Positions 13,089 through 25,273 are shown, counted from the stretch's first letter. The stretch is DNA of 64,000 nucleotides from Tachypleus tridentatus (GCF_004210375.1 NC_134825.1:4402001-4466000), one strand, 5' to 3'. Program-made: numbers and translations. The notes: generated by a model from the letters alone, not told the origin.

Positions 13089-13310
13089 GGGACCCGCATG
13101 GCCTGGTGGTTAGGAAGTTCGACACCCAATCTGAGGGTCTCGGATGTGAATACTCGTCACACCAAACATGTTTGCTCATTTAGCCATGAGGGCGTTATAG
13201 GTGGAGATCGATCCCCTATTCATTGGTTAAAGAGTAGCCTAAGAGTTGGCAGATAGCCCTTATCTCTCGTGTGACTTTGCGCGAAATTCAAAAACACATG
13301 TAAACAAACC
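13089..13310 (+). repeat. SINE family 1, diverged
   Basis: The element starts GGGACCCGCATGGCCTGGTG, continues through AATCTGAGGGTCTCGG and GGCGTTATAG, and ends CTCGTGTGACTTTGCGCGAA plus an A-rich tail. Most of the central GGTGGGTGGTGATGACTAGC domain is deleted. Confidence 0.75.
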
Positions 13311-13492
13311 ATTTCCTTGAAACTTTATATCTGAAATCGTAATTTGAACTTCACAGAAACCAAAAAGTATCAGTTTTTTAAGATTGGTCGAGCAAACTGC
13401 AGAATGAAAACCATGTTCATAAAGAAAAAATAAACGTTTTTTGTTTTACGCTTTTTTTAGGATTCAGAAAGTAAAATACAAACTCGAACTAA

Positions 13493-14110
13493 CAGCCGAA
13501 AATAACAAGGACGCAAGAAAATTGGAGGAAGGTGTTATTCAGTGACGAGACTCATTTGTTCGTACAGGGTCAAAGAAGTCTGCATGTTCGCAGATCTCCA
13601 GGTGAGAAACTTCGAGAATCTCACATCAATCAGTTCGTTAAACATCCCTTGAAGAAGATGTTTTGGGGCTTTTTCAGCTACTGTGGCGTCGGAGGCTTAC
13701 ATATCGAAGAAGGTATGATGCGAGGACCACAGTACATCGAAGTTTTGCAGAAAAGAGTCGTTCTAGAAGTGAAAAAGAGATTTCCAGATGGATCTGGCAT
13801 TTTTCAGCAAGATCTGACTCCGTGCCACACATCGAAACTTGTGAAGAATGTTTTTACTACAACACGAATAAAGGTTCTGGACTGGCCTGGAAACTCTCCG
13901 GACTTAAATTTTATTGAAAATCTTTGGGCGATTTGTACAGAAAGACGTCAGGGAAAAGACTGTACTCCGTAAGATAAGCTAATTGAGGCCATAATTGAGG
14001 GGTGGTACCGCGATCCAAAAATTAGTAAAGATTGCAATCAACTCGTGGACTCGATGCCAAAGCGGATTAATGATCTTCTGAAAAATAAAGGCGGTAATAT
14101 CATGTATTAA
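13493..14110 (+). pseudogene. Tc1/mariner-type DD34E transposase, C-terminal part
   Basis: Tc1-type transposases cut and paste DNA through a DDE catalytic triad. The frame reads W-R-K-V-L-F-S-D-E-T (first Asp), G-I-F-Q-Q-D (second Asp), then W-P-G-N-S-P-D-L-N-F-I-E-N-L-W (Glu). There are 34 residues between the second Asp and the Glu, the Tc1 spacing. After a single in-frame TAA at 13970 the same frame continues for about 45 codons to TAA at 14108, in a typical family C-terminus (residues LVDSMPKRINDLL). The N-terminal helix-turn-helix half is missing: the frame is closed upstream at 13490, and a SINE lies 180 bp before it. I could not identify terminal inverted repeats. It is a 5'-truncated, inactive relic. 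Confidence 0.85.
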
Positions 14111-15426
14111 TTTGTGAGTAATTTTTGGACTCTGAGAAATAAAACGCAAAAAAAATTGAAAAAATCGTAATTTTCCATCTTATTTCAATTAATTTGCACA
14201 AGGGTGTAAGTATGTTTTCAATTTAGTGATTAATTCTACTGATTGCTTGTTGTTTGTTTCTTTGTTTTTAAACTTTGCATAACAACAGTTTAGTGTGTGG
14301 TGAATAAGTTGTCGTTAGTGTATTATATAAGATTCCGAACAATAAATAATGAAGTATTTTAATGTATTTTGTGTTATTTTCAGTATGCTAGTTCTAGCCA
14401 GAATCTAGAACAAATATGTTGTTAGTCATTTTTGGACGTTTAAGACATAGGTAACATAAAATCATCAAGTCTCTCTAAACCATTATTTTACAAATGTTCC
14501 TGTGTATCTAACCTTATAAATGGCGAAATTCCGAACTTATTGTTTTCAAGCTTAGCGCATATACTTTTCAACTAACTCCTCAAGATAGTCAGCATTCGGA
14601 ATTTACTTCCCAAATCTTTCTCTTGCGTTGAACGGATATGTGAGTTAATGATGTAATTTTTGGACTCACCAGTAGTTAACGTTCGAATTTGGTAGTTTGG
14701 GTTTTAAATGCTTTAATAATATACCGAAAACAGAAAATTTGATTTTCACGTGTCACCATGAAAACCACAAACAGATAAGTAAATCTTATTTATTATTCAG
14801 GTAAAACTTAAACAAAGCTTGGAGAGTTGAATTTAATGGTAGTTTATGTTATTAATAGCCACATCCTACTAAAAATGGAAGCAGACAATTCATAATTTCC
14901 TCTAGATGGCTGTCACCTCTCTCAAAAGCTCAAAAATAATACAATAATTGGTCGTTAGTGGTCAGAGTTTGTCACGTGGCTGGCTTTATACGCACAAGGT
15001 GATTATTGTTTGAGGTAATGGAGGGAACACGAACATATCTGTAATTAAGTTATTAGTACACTTCCCTTACGTCTACTATTTTTATCGTTAATTTCTGGTA
15101 AGGAAGTGATTCCATCAATCAGTCCATGAAGTTGGATTCTTAGTCAACTTAGTTTTAAGTATAACCGTTATAATAATCCATAAGTAACAAAAACCATTAA
15201 CGTACCATAAACGTCAACCTCATGTTCCCAGTACTGCTACAGAAATTCTGTGAACTACAGTCACTAGTTTCTGTTTGGAAACATCGTGTCTCTGCACTTA
15301 TATGTTTATTCTTATGTCGTTTTTTTAACTTTATATATTTGTTTAATCCTTTAACATATCGGGTTTAGCTGGAAATATGTTTCTGGTTTTCATGGAAAAA
15401 AAGTCAACAATTAACACTTGAAATCA
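14111..15426. other. No recognised feature
   Basis: Any 3' end of the Tc1 relic would lie in the first ~100 bp. The remaining 1.2 kb shows no gene, RNA or repeat that I recognise. Confidence 0.5.
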
Positions 15427-17255
15427 GGAACAAACCAGGTTATCAGGTCACTTAATAACACTTGAAATATGGAACAAACCAGATTATTAGGTCACTTATA
15501 TAACACTTGAAATCTGGAACAAACCAGGTTATCAGGTCACTTATATAACACTTGAAATCTGGAACAAACCAGTTCATCAGGTCACTTATATAACACTTGA
15601 AATTTGGAACAAACCAGTTTATCAGGTCACTTATATAACACTTGAAATCTGGAACAAACCAGGTCATCATGTCACTTATATAACAATTGAAATCTGGAAC
15701 AAACCAGTTTATCAGGTCACTTATATAACACTTGAAATATGGAACAAACCAGGTTATCAGGTCACTTATATAACACTTGAAATCTGGAACAAACCAGGTT
15801 ATCAGGTCACTTATATAACACTTGACATCTGGAACAAACCAGTTCATCATGTCACTTATATAACACTTGAAATCTGGAACAAACCAGTTTATCAGGTCAC
15901 TTATATAACACTTGAAATCTGGAACAAACCAGTTTATCAGGTCACTTATATAACACTTGAAATCTGGAACAAACCAGGTTATCATGTCACTTTTAAAACA
16001 CTTGAAATCTGGAACAAACCAGGTTATCAGGTCACTTATATAACACTTAAAATCTGAAACAAACCAGGTTATCAGGTCACTTATATAACACTTGAAATCT
16101 GGAACAAACCAGTTTATCAGGTCACTTATATAACACTTGAAATCTGGAACAAACCAGGCCATCAGGTCACTTATATAACAATTGAAATCTGGAACAAACC
16201 AGGTTATCATGTCACTTATATAACAATTGAAATCTGGAACAAACCAGTTTATCAGGTCACTTATATAACACTTGAAATCTGGAACAAACCAGGTCATCAG
16301 GTCACTTATATAACACTTGAAATCTGGAACAAACCAGGTTATCAGGTCACTTATATAACACTTAAAATCTGAAACAAACCAGGTTATCAGGTCACTTATA
16401 TAACACTTGAAATCTGGAACAAACCAGTTTATCAGGTCACTTATATAACACTTGAAATCTGGAACAAACCAGGTTATCAGGTCACTTATATAACACTTGA
16501 AATCTGGAACAAACCAGGTTATCAGGTCACTTATATAACACTTGAAATCTGGAACAAACCAGGTTATCAGGTCACTTATATGACACTTGACATCTGGAAC
16601 AAACCAGTTTATCAGGTCACTTATATAACACTTGAAATCTGAAACAAACCAGGTCATCATGTCACTTATATAACACTTGAAATCTGGAACAAACCAGGTC
16701 ATCAGGTCACTTATATAACACTTGAAATCTGGAACAAACCAGATTATCAGGTCACTTATATAACACTTGAAATCTGGAACAAACCAGTTTATCAGGTCAC
16801 TTATATAACACTTGAAATCTGGAACAAACCAGGTTATCAGGTCACTTATATAACACTTGAAATCTGGAACAAACCAGGTTATCAGGTCACTTATATAACA
16901 CTTGAAATCTGGAACAAACCAGGTTATCAGGTCACTTATATAACACTTGACATCTGGAACAAACCAGTTTATCAGGTCACTTATATAACACTTGAAATCT
17001 GAAACAAACCAGGTCATCATGTCACTTATATAACACTTGAAATCTGGAACAAACCAGGTCATCAGGTCACTTATATACCACTTGAAATCTGGAACAAACC
17101 AGATTATCAGGTCACTTATATAACACTTGAAATCTGGAACAAACCAGGTTATCAGGTTACTTATATAACACTTGAAATATGGAACAAACCAGGTTATCAG
17201 GTCACTTATATAACACTTGAAATCTGGAACAAACCAGGTCATGAGGTCACTTATA
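15427..17255. repeat. Minisatellite, 45 bp unit, ~40 copies, with 360 bp higher-order repeat
   Basis: The unit contains GGTCACTTATATAACACTTG and AATCTGGAACAAACCAG, period 45 bp. It is unrelated in sequence to the 45 bp array at 1.8-5.1 kb. A rare GACATCTGG unit followed by an AATCTGAAAC unit recurs at exactly 360 bp (16581 and 16941), an 8-unit duplication. The minus strand is open with period YISDLITWFVPDFKC, and this frame runs on into the adjoining SINE. It is an artefact of the multiple-of-3 period. The array ends abruptly at the first base of a SINE. Confidence 0.96.
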
Positions 17256-17530
17256 TCAGGCCCGGCATGGCCAGGTGGGTTAAGGCGTGCAACTCGTAAT
17301 CTGAGGGTCGCGGGTTCGCATCCCCGTCGCGCCAAACATGCTCGCCCTTTCAGCCGTGGGGGCATTATAATGTGACGGTTAATCCCACTATTCGTTGGTA
17401 AAAGAGTAGCCCAAGAGTTGGCGGTGGGTGGTGATGACTAGCTGCCTTTCCTCTAGTTTTTCACTGCTAAATTAGGGACGGCTAGCATAGATAGCCCTCG
17501 AGTAGCTTTGTGCGAAATTCAAAAACAAAC
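17256..17530 (+). repeat. SINE family 1, full length, abutting the minisatellite
   Basis: This is one of the best-preserved copies. It has CCCGGCATGGCCAGGTGG, CTCGTAATCTGAGGGTCGCG, B box GGGTTCGCATCCCC, the central domain GGCGGTGGGTGGTGATGACT, and the 3' end GAGTAGCTTTGTGCGAAATT with a CAAAAACAAACAAA tail. It begins directly against the last 45 bp repeat unit, so it probably landed at or inside the array edge. Confidence 0.92.
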
Positions 17531-17604
17531 AAATATTTTAAATTTTATCATGTGCGCATGTGCATGCCAGTGTCTTCTCCTAAAACTTGAGACAAGTGTA
17601 ACTT

Positions 17605-17835
17605 AGTAGTTAGCCTGCCAGGTTGAATATCGAAGATTGCTGGGCTGACGTCATGCACCTGAATATGCCGTGTAGTTTCAGTTGTAAACATGCTCTAAAA
17701 ATAACACTCAATAGTGGGTCTAAAAAACATGACAAAGCTTTCTTGGCGGTGTGTACCGTTGACTAACTCACTGGTTTTCCTCTGGCCAATAGGACAAAAT
17801 TATCTTCATGTATACCCGAACCATGAGGTGTCTTT
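17605..17835 (+). repeat. Possible highly diverged SINE
   Basis: A degraded resemblance to the family-1 central domain (CTTGGCGGTG, GTTGACTAACTC, TTTTCCTCTGG) follows a tRNA-like beginning (GTTAGCCTGCCAGG). It is too decayed to be certain. Confidence 0.3.
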
Positions 17836-18406
17836 GAATAAACCGCAAACACAAAAGACAGTCCAGGTTGAAAATTCAATTTTTTTCCCTTAACTTCATT
17901 AATTAAACTGATTTTAATAATATGTGAAAAACCTTTATCTTCATAAAAACATATATTGCTGAAGTCAAAGCCAGATTTAATCTCTTCTAAATAGTCAAAG
18001 AAGTAATAAATATTGTTAAATGTTTCATATCATGAGAAAACCAACAACTACGACGGTATTGACTGCAAATATGCAAAATGTTTTTCTATCACGTGATTTT
18101 GAGACGAATACCACGTGGAGAAAGGCTGAGGTTAACTGCGTGCTCTCAAATGTTATTTCTTAAAGTTTATCTCCATTACACAACATATTAATCTATTGAC
18201 AATAGAGGGCTTTGCATTTTAGATGACTAAACGTCACAAAGTACTTGAATAGTGGGTAAGTTTTAAAGAATTGAAAGTTAATTAATGTAAAGGAAGGTAA
18301 TGAACATTGTTTCAGTAATTATATACCTAATTAGTCTTACATCAGTTGTTTCTAGAAGTGTAATAAAATGTTTTGTAAAGTCATTTAGTATAATTTAGAA
18401 ATGTAT
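17836..18406. other. No recognised feature
   Basis: This is AT-rich sequence with no recognisable gene or repeat. Confidence 0.5.
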
Positions 18407-18800
18407 TTGATGGTCAACATGGTTTCACTACGGTAAAAAAATCTTCACTTACAAATCCTTTAGCATTCTTTGAAAAGGTCACTGGTTATGTAGATGAAGG
18501 TAAGGGTGTAGATTTGGTGTATCTGGATTTTCAGAAAAAACTTTAACAAAGTGCCACATTAAACACTGGTAATAATTATTCCTACAGTTGTGGGGAATAA
18601 ATTAGCTAAATGGATAGAAAAATTACTGGATGAAGAAAACAGGGTTGGAGCTCAGTCAAACTGGATTAATGTCACAAGTGGGGTACCTCAGGGATTAATG
18701 TCACAAGTGGGATACCTCAGGGATTAATGTTACAAGTGGGGTACCTCAGGGATTAATGTCACAAGTGGGGTACCTCAGGGATTAATGTCACAATTTTTTT
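18407..18800 (+). pseudogene. CR1/L2-like LINE reverse transcriptase fragment
   Basis: The frame reads Q-H-G-F-T-T, S-S-L-T-N-P-L, V-D-E-G-K-G-V-D-L-V-Y-L-D-F-Q-K, then after a 1-base shift F-N-K-V-P-H, and later W-I-N-V-T-S-G-V-P-Q-G. These are the palm/fingers motifs of CR1-group non-LTR reverse transcriptases, which copy element RNA at a nicked target. The catalytic YADD block and everything downstream are missing. The codons for the SGVPQG motif sit in a 29 bp unit repeated five times (18663-18800). It is a dead 5'- and 3'-truncated copy. Confidence 0.75.
18663..18800. repeat. Short tandem array, 29 bp unit, ~5 copies
   Basis: GGATTAATGTCACAAGTGGG begins at 18663, 18692, 18721, 18750 and 18779, with 1-base differences. 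It arose inside the reverse transcriptase relic. Confidence 0.93.
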
Positions 18801-19696
18801 CAGCAAATAACGCCCTCTATATTTTTGTTCTAGAAACTTAATACGCTCTATACCTTTTCTTTCTGAACTTACTTTAGTTCGAGTGGCAAATGGGTAATTT
18901 TGGTTAAATATACTGACTTCATACAGTTATACAGGTAAAAAAAAAAATTATGAACAAACCTAATCCATTATTAATACCTTTATTATTCAGGTAATAATAC
19001 AAAACCTTTTAATTTGGTTAAAGTTTTGTCATTGTGGTTTCATCAGGGCTAGTATTTGATGTAGAACTAGGTACATAAACTTCGCTCACTCACCAAGAGG
19101 ACTAACCCAGATCCATAAAACAAGCCATTATTTCGTGGTAAAAGCTGTATACATGGTATATTCACGGAAATTAATACAATAAAACCAAAGTTTGTTTCCT
19201 AATCGCTATAGAAACGTTCATTGACCTCCAACCTACAATGAAATATACAGTGCGACAATGTAACGTGCGTGTACTACACTATTAACCAATTCTGTTCCTG
19301 TAACGCAGAACTGTTGCACAACAAAATCAGTCACTTATCCATGACAAGACTCCTTCTTCAACAAACAATAACCTAGTAATATACACTAGAACTATTTGAA
19401 ACATCAAGCGTCAACTGACATACGACTTAAACAAGCCATAAACTAATACACCAGCCTCAATACTTTTACTAGGTAATTTGACCTTACTTTCTATAGTTTT
19501 AAAACTATGATGCCTCGTGAGTAATTTAAAAAACGTTCCGAACATCATCTTTGGATAGTGTTGAACCCTAACATTAAGTAAAATACATATTATGGTACAT
19601 TATAAGCAAACTTTCAAAACTCTGTTTTACAACGAACACGTTTTAAACTGGCACAGCACATTTTCGTTCTGATACAGTCAATGATTGTTTGGTTTT
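18801..19696. other. No recognised feature
   Basis: This is AT-rich sequence without a gene or repeat that I recognise. Confidence 0.5.
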
Positions 19697-19798
19697 AGAG
19701 CAAAGTAGTCATATTGGGCTACTTGTTGTGTACACCGCGGAGAATCGAACCCCGGATTTTAATATTTTAAGTCCGTAAACTTATTGCTGTCTCACTGG
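19697..19798 (-). repeat. SINE family 2, diverged
   Basis: On the minus strand it has CCAGTGAGACAGCAATAAG, GACTTAAAAT, GGGGTTCGATTC and CAAGTAGCCC, which is the family-2 head followed by part of its tail. Confidence 0.5.
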
Positions 19799-20183
19799 AT
19801 GACGACAGTAAATTCAAATGTCGATCAGTCATACACTCAAACTTTAAGTTTACCCAGCTATGAATGGTGACGGTAAAAACTCTGCACCCACGTACAATCG
19901 AACGAATATAATAAAGTAAATTGTCAAATTTCATGAGGAAAAACAACAGTTTTGGAAGACTTTTTAACTTTTCATGCAAACCTACATGGGCATAACTGGC
20001 ACACGGTCATTTCTAATGTTGAACTAATACACTAAGAGGAAGGCTTGTTTGCTGTTGGTTAGAAAGGTACACAATAATCTATTGGTGCTCTGAACAAAAC
20101 TGATATCAAAACCCGATTTCTTAGCGTCGGAATCCATTAAATTTACCGCTGAAACACGAGGGTAAGAAAAAGCTTTTTTCCAG

Positions 20184-20471
20184 CTATTCTTGAATATCCG
20201 AATATTTTGTGGGTTTGTGGTAGTTGGTTCTGTTTCATATAAGAACACTTTCCGGCTCGTGGAAAAGTCAAACGATGAAATCGTAACTGATGGCGCTGTG
20301 TTTAACATAACACACAGGGTTTCAACACTGTACCTCACAAATGTAAGAAAGCTGTCCTGGTGCACGAAGGCCAATCTTGCTGCTTCTGACCATAATAGGC
20401 TTAATACCATAGCGGCCTTGCTAGAGCGATCACCAAGTAGCTTCCAAAATTTTACATTTTATGTGACGTAA
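20184..20471 (+). CDS. Candidate terminal exon of an unidentified gene
   Basis: A pyrimidine tract and AG (GCTTTTTTCCAG, ending 20183) look like a splice acceptor. They are followed in phase 0 by a 95-codon open frame ending at TAA 20469. The translation has a mixed, globular-looking composition (VVVGSVSYKNTFRLVEKS near the start, SPSSFQNFTFYVT at the end) with two cysteines. I do not recognise the family. An overlapping 128-residue minus-strand frame (20024-20410) covers the same bases, and only one can be real. I prefer the plus strand because of the acceptor. No upstream partner exon was identified, so this could also be transposon debris. Confidence 0.25.
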   Translation, partial: LFLNIRIFCGFVVVGSVSYKNTFRLVEKSNDEIVTDGAVFNITHRVSTLYLTNVRKLSWCTKANLAASDHNRLNTIAALLERSPSSFQNFTFYVT

Positions 20472-21334
20472 AGACAAAATGGAAAACTTATCACAAGTTT
20501 CTTGAGTTTTACAAAATTTTGTTTTTACAAGTAAAGATTGGTCCTACGGCTGCTCGGAGTCAACACATTTCTGTAGTACTTGGAACATCAGCATTGTATA
20601 TACAGCTTTACTGAGTAAACACGTTCTCTGTTACTTAGCTTACCAATACTGTAACTACAGTTTGCAGTTTCTGCATGTTTTTACACACCAGTATTATGTT
20701 TACAGCAGTACTCATTAGTTATATTTTTATAATTATTATCAGTTTTATTTTTATAAGACAATAATATTAGGCCTACTGCGTTTTAAAGCACAACATTATT
20801 TTTACGGTGCTTTAGAGTTTTTCCGAAAAGAATAGTATATAACTGTATTTCAACAGCAGTGTGTCCGCCATATCTTTTACCGACGATGCGTTTTGCTCAG
20901 TACCAGAACTCATCAGATTTGCTAGATTACAACAAATGTACTAATAGTTTGAATGGTAATATATAAACCTTTTCATAAAATGACATGTAAGACATGAACA
21001 CTTCCAAGCTGGACATGTGCAGTTGTAATCATCTATATTTGTTGCAAGAAAAACAACACAGTATTTATATATAATAAATTTCATCTCCGGCCACTGCGGC
21101 CTGGATACAACAAAACGTCAGACTAAGAAAATATACTTAATATTATGACCAGTTTTATACTTAAAACTGTTCTGAGTAAACACATTCCAGTGTTAACTTA
21201 TACAATATATTCTATCTACAAGTATATTGTGTTAAAATGTTTATTTGTTATTTTATAGAAACAATATTTCATCTACAGTTTAATGATTAAAGACATTTAT
21301 ATTTCACGAACAGCAATTCTATTTACAATTGTGC
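20472..21334. other. No recognised feature
   Basis: This is AT-rich sequence between the candidate exon and a SINE, with nothing recognised. Confidence 0.5.
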
Positions 21335-22595
21335 CAGGTGGTTAAAGCACTTAACTCGCAATTTGAAAGTTTTGGATTTTAATCCCCGTCCCACCAAGTA
21401 TGTTCACCCTTTCAGCCTTAATGTCATAAGAATGCCATATTCAATCTCATTACTCGTTAGTAAAAGAGAAGCCCAACAGCTGGTGATGGGTGGTGCTGAC
21501 TTACAATCTTTCACTACTAATTTAGAGAAGGCCAACAGCTGGTGATGGGTGGTGCTGACTTACAATCTTTCACTACTAATTTAGAGAAGGCCAACAGCTG
21601 GTGATGGGTGGTGCTGACTTACAATCTTTCACTACTAATTTAGAGAAGGCCAACAGCTGGTGATGGGTGGTGCTGACTTACAATCTTTCACTACTAATTT
21701 AGAGAAGGCCAACAGCTGGTGATGGGTGGTGCTGACTTACAATCTTTCACTACTAATTTAGAGAAGCCCAACAGCTGGTGATGGGTGGTGCTGACTTACA
21801 ATCTTTCACTACTAATTTAGAGAAGGCCAACAGCTGGTGATGGGTGGTGCTGACTTACAATCTTTCACTACTAATTTAGAGAAGGCCAACAGCTGGTGAT
21901 GGGTGGTGCTGACTTACAATCTTTCACTACTAATTTGGAGAAGGCCAACAGCTGGTGATGGGTGGTGCTGACTTACAATCTTTCACTACTAATTTAGAGA
22001 AGGCCAACAGCTGGTGATGGGTGGTGCTGACTTACAATCTTTCACTACTAATTTAGAGAAGGCCAACAGCTGGTGATGGGTGGTGCTGACTTACAATCTT
22101 TCACTACTAATTTAGAGAAGGCCAACAGCTGGTGATGGGTGGTGCTGACTTACAATCTTTCACTACTAATTTAGAGAAGCCCAACAGCTGGTGATGGGTG
22201 GTGCTGACTTACAATCTTTCACTACTAATTTAGAGAAGGCCAACAGCTGGTGATGGGTGGTGCTGACTTACAATCTTTCACTACTAATTTAGAGAAGGCC
22301 AACAGCTGGTGATGGGTGGTGGTGACTTACAATCTTTCACTACTAATTTAGAGAAGGCCAACAGCTGGTGATGGGTGGTGCTGACTTACAATCTTTCACT
22401 ACTAATTTAGAGAAGGCCAACAGCTGGTGATGGGTGGCGCTGACTTACAATCTTTCACTACTAATTTAGAGAAGGCCAACAGCTGGTGATGGGTGGTGCT
22501 GACTTACAATCTTTCACTACTAATTTAGAGAAGGCCAATGCAAATAGACCTTGTTTAGCTTTGAATCAAATTCAACCCAAATCGACAGTTGTATG
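21335..22595 (+). repeat. SINE family 1 expanded internally by a minisatellite
   Basis: The tRNA-like head (GTGCCAGGTGGTTAAAGCAC, TTAACTCGCAATTTGA) and pre-core (CACCCTTTCAGCC, CATTACTCGTTAGTAAAAG) lie at 21335-21470. The 3' end (CCTTGTTTAGCTTTGAATCA and AAATTCAACCC) lies at 22550-22580. The central domain between them is tandemly multiplied. Head and tail of one SINE therefore bracket the array. Confidence 0.85.
21471..22532. repeat. Minisatellite, 59 bp unit, exactly 18 copies, SINE-derived
   Basis: The unit contains CAACAGCTGGTGATGGGTGG, TGCTGACTTACAATC and TTTCACTACTAATTTAGAG. It corresponds to the SINE core (CAAGAGTTGGCGGTGGGTGG ... CACTGCTAAATTAG) with about 10 bp deleted. The span of 1062 bp is exactly 18 x 59 with no indel and only a handful of substitutions, so the expansion is recent. 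Confidence 0.97.
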
Positions 22596-22611
22596 GAGTA
22601 TAAATACTTTT

Positions 22612-24744
22612 TTTATTATTTCATACACCAACATTCTTGATACAATTGTAGTAGATGAACATTTCATTGTTATTTTATACACCAACATTCTAGATACAGT
22701 TGTAGTAGATTAATATTTCATTGTTATTTTATACACCAACATTCTAGATACAGTTGTAGTAGATGAACATTTCATTGTTATTTTATACACCAACATTCTA
22801 GATACAGTTGTAGTAGATGAACATTTCATTGTTATTTTATACACCAACATTCTAGATACAGTTGTAGTAGATGAACATTTCATTGTTATTTTATACACCA
22901 ACATTCTAGATACAGTTGTAGTAGATGAACATTTCATTGTTATTTTATACACCAACATTCTAGATACAGTTGTAGTAGATGAACATTATATTGTTATTTT
23001 ATACACCAACATTCTAGATACAGTTGTAGTAGATGAACATTTCATTGTTATTTTATACACCAACATTCTAGATACAGTTGTAGTAGATGAACATTTCATT
23101 GTTATTTTATACACCAACATTCTAGATACAGTTGTAGTAGATGAACATTTCATTGTTATTTTATACACCAACGTTCTAGATACAGTTGTAGTAGATGAAC
23201 ATTTCATTGTTATTTTATACACCAACATTCTAGATACAGTTCTAATAGATGAACATTTCATTGTTATTTTATACACCAACATTCTAGATACAGTTGTAGT
23301 AGATGAACATTTCATTGTTATTTTATACACCAACATTCTAGATACAGTTGTAGTAGATGAACATTTCATTGTTATTTTATACACCAACATTCTAGATACA
23401 GTTGTAGTAGATGAACATTTCATTGTTATTTTATACACCAACATTCTAGATACAGTTGTAGTAGATGAACATTTCATTGTTATTTTATACACCAACATTC
23501 TAGATACAGTTGTAGTAGATGAACATTTCATTGTTATTTTATACACCAACATTCTAGATACAGTTGTAGTAGATGAACATTTCATTGTTATTTTATACAC
23601 CAACATTCTAGATACAGTTCTAATAGATGAACATTTCATTGTTATTTTATACACCAACATTCTAGATACAGTTGTAGTAGATGAACATTTCATTATTTTA
23701 TACACCAACATTCTAGATACAGTTGTAGTAGATGAACATTTCATTGTTATTTTATACACCAACGTTCTAGATACAGTTGTAGTAGATGAACATTTCATTG
23801 TTATTTTATACACCAACATTCTTGATACAGTTGTAGTAGATGAACATTTCATTGTTATTTTATACACCAACATTCTAGATACAGTTGTAGTAGATGAACA
23901 TTTCATTGTTATTTTATACACCAACATTCTAGATACAGTTGTAGTAGATGAACATTTCATTGTTATTTTATACACCAACATTCTAGATACAGTTGTAGTA
24001 GATGAACATTTCATTGTTATTTTATACACCAACATTCTAGATACAGTTGTAGTAGATGAACATTTTATTGTTATTTTATACACCAACATTCTAGATACAG
24101 TTCTAGTAGATGAACATTTCATTGTTATTTTATACACCAACATTCTAGATACAGTTCTAGTAGATGAACATTTCATTGTTATTTTATACACCAACATTCT
24201 AGATACAGTTGTAGTAGATGAACATTTCATTGTTATTTTATACACCAATATTCTAGATACAGTTGTAGTAGATGAACATTTCATTGTTATTTTATACACC
24301 AACATTCTAGATACAGTTGTAGTAGATGAACATTTCATTGTTATTTTATACACCAACATTCTAGATACAGATCTAGTAGATGAACATTTCATTGTTATTT
24401 TATACACCAACATTCTAGATACAGTTGTAGTAGATGAAGATTTCATTGTTATTTTATACATCAACATTCTAGATACAGTTCTAGTAGATGAACATTTCAT
24501 TGTTATTTTATACACCAACATTCTAGATACAGTTGTAGTAGATTAATATTTCATTGTTATTTTATACACCACCATTCTAGATACAGTTATAGTAGATGAA
24601 CATTTCATTGTTATTTTATACACCAACATTCTAGATACAGTTATAGTAGATGAACATTTCATTGTTATTTTATACACCAACATTCTAGATACAGTTATAG
24701 TAGATGAACATTTCATTGTTATTTTATATTCCAACATTCTAGAT
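22612..24744. repeat. Minisatellite, 54 bp unit, ~39 copies
   Basis: The unit contains ATTTTATACACCAACATTCT and AGATACAGTTGTAGTAGATG. Variants include ttCtaAtag, ttCtagtag, ttAtagtag and one 3 bp deletion near 23690. Because 54 is a multiple of 3, the minus strand is open with period MLVYKITMKCSSTTTVSR, which is an artefact. The array begins about 20 bp beyond the end of the preceding SINE. Confidence 0.96.
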
Positions 24745-25273
24745 GGTTTTTATACATATCTCTAATTCATACTGGTTCACAACAACATAAGTGTCATTTT
24801 TATTTATATTTCGTTTTCCCACCGCGCATGTTTCTGTTTACCAAATACAGCGTTTCTATCCGAACTTTGGCTTTAAAATCATGTGTATATATTTCACAAT
24901 GTTCTCTAATTATAATAGCCTGAAATTGAATTTCAGACATGTGAGATTACATACAGAATACTCTGGTTATGTTGAAGGTGAACTGGTTTGATCTTTTTAA
25001 TAAATAATAAATGTTTCCCAATATTCTTCAAATGTTCTTTTCCTTTTTTCCTTTCTTGTGTATCATCGCTTGCACAATGAGTCTGATGCCGAAAACTGTG
25101 TCCCCTTAAAAGACTCAGTGGAAACGTTTAATACCTAAAATAGTGTGATAAACAGTGATTACATGTTAGAAAAATTTTCATCTTTCTCTACATGAGTATT
25201 CAGCATTACGTCACAAACTAAGCGGCCAATAAGACATTAAAAAGACGAAGGTTAAATACATATGGGTTTCTGA
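24745..25273. other. Upstream flank of the HSP20 gene; nothing else recognised
   Basis: This is AT-rich sequence between the 54 bp array and the putative promoter. I saw no gene here, and no canonical heat-shock element with adjacent inverted nGAAn blocks. Confidence 0.45.

Noticed and set aside
20024-20410. 128-residue minus-strand open frame
   Set aside because: It overlaps the plus-strand candidate exon, which has a splice acceptor. The minus frame has no recognisable motif.
22710-24737. Minus-strand 18-residue repeat protein frames
   Set aside because: They are a by-product of the 54 bp minisatellite.
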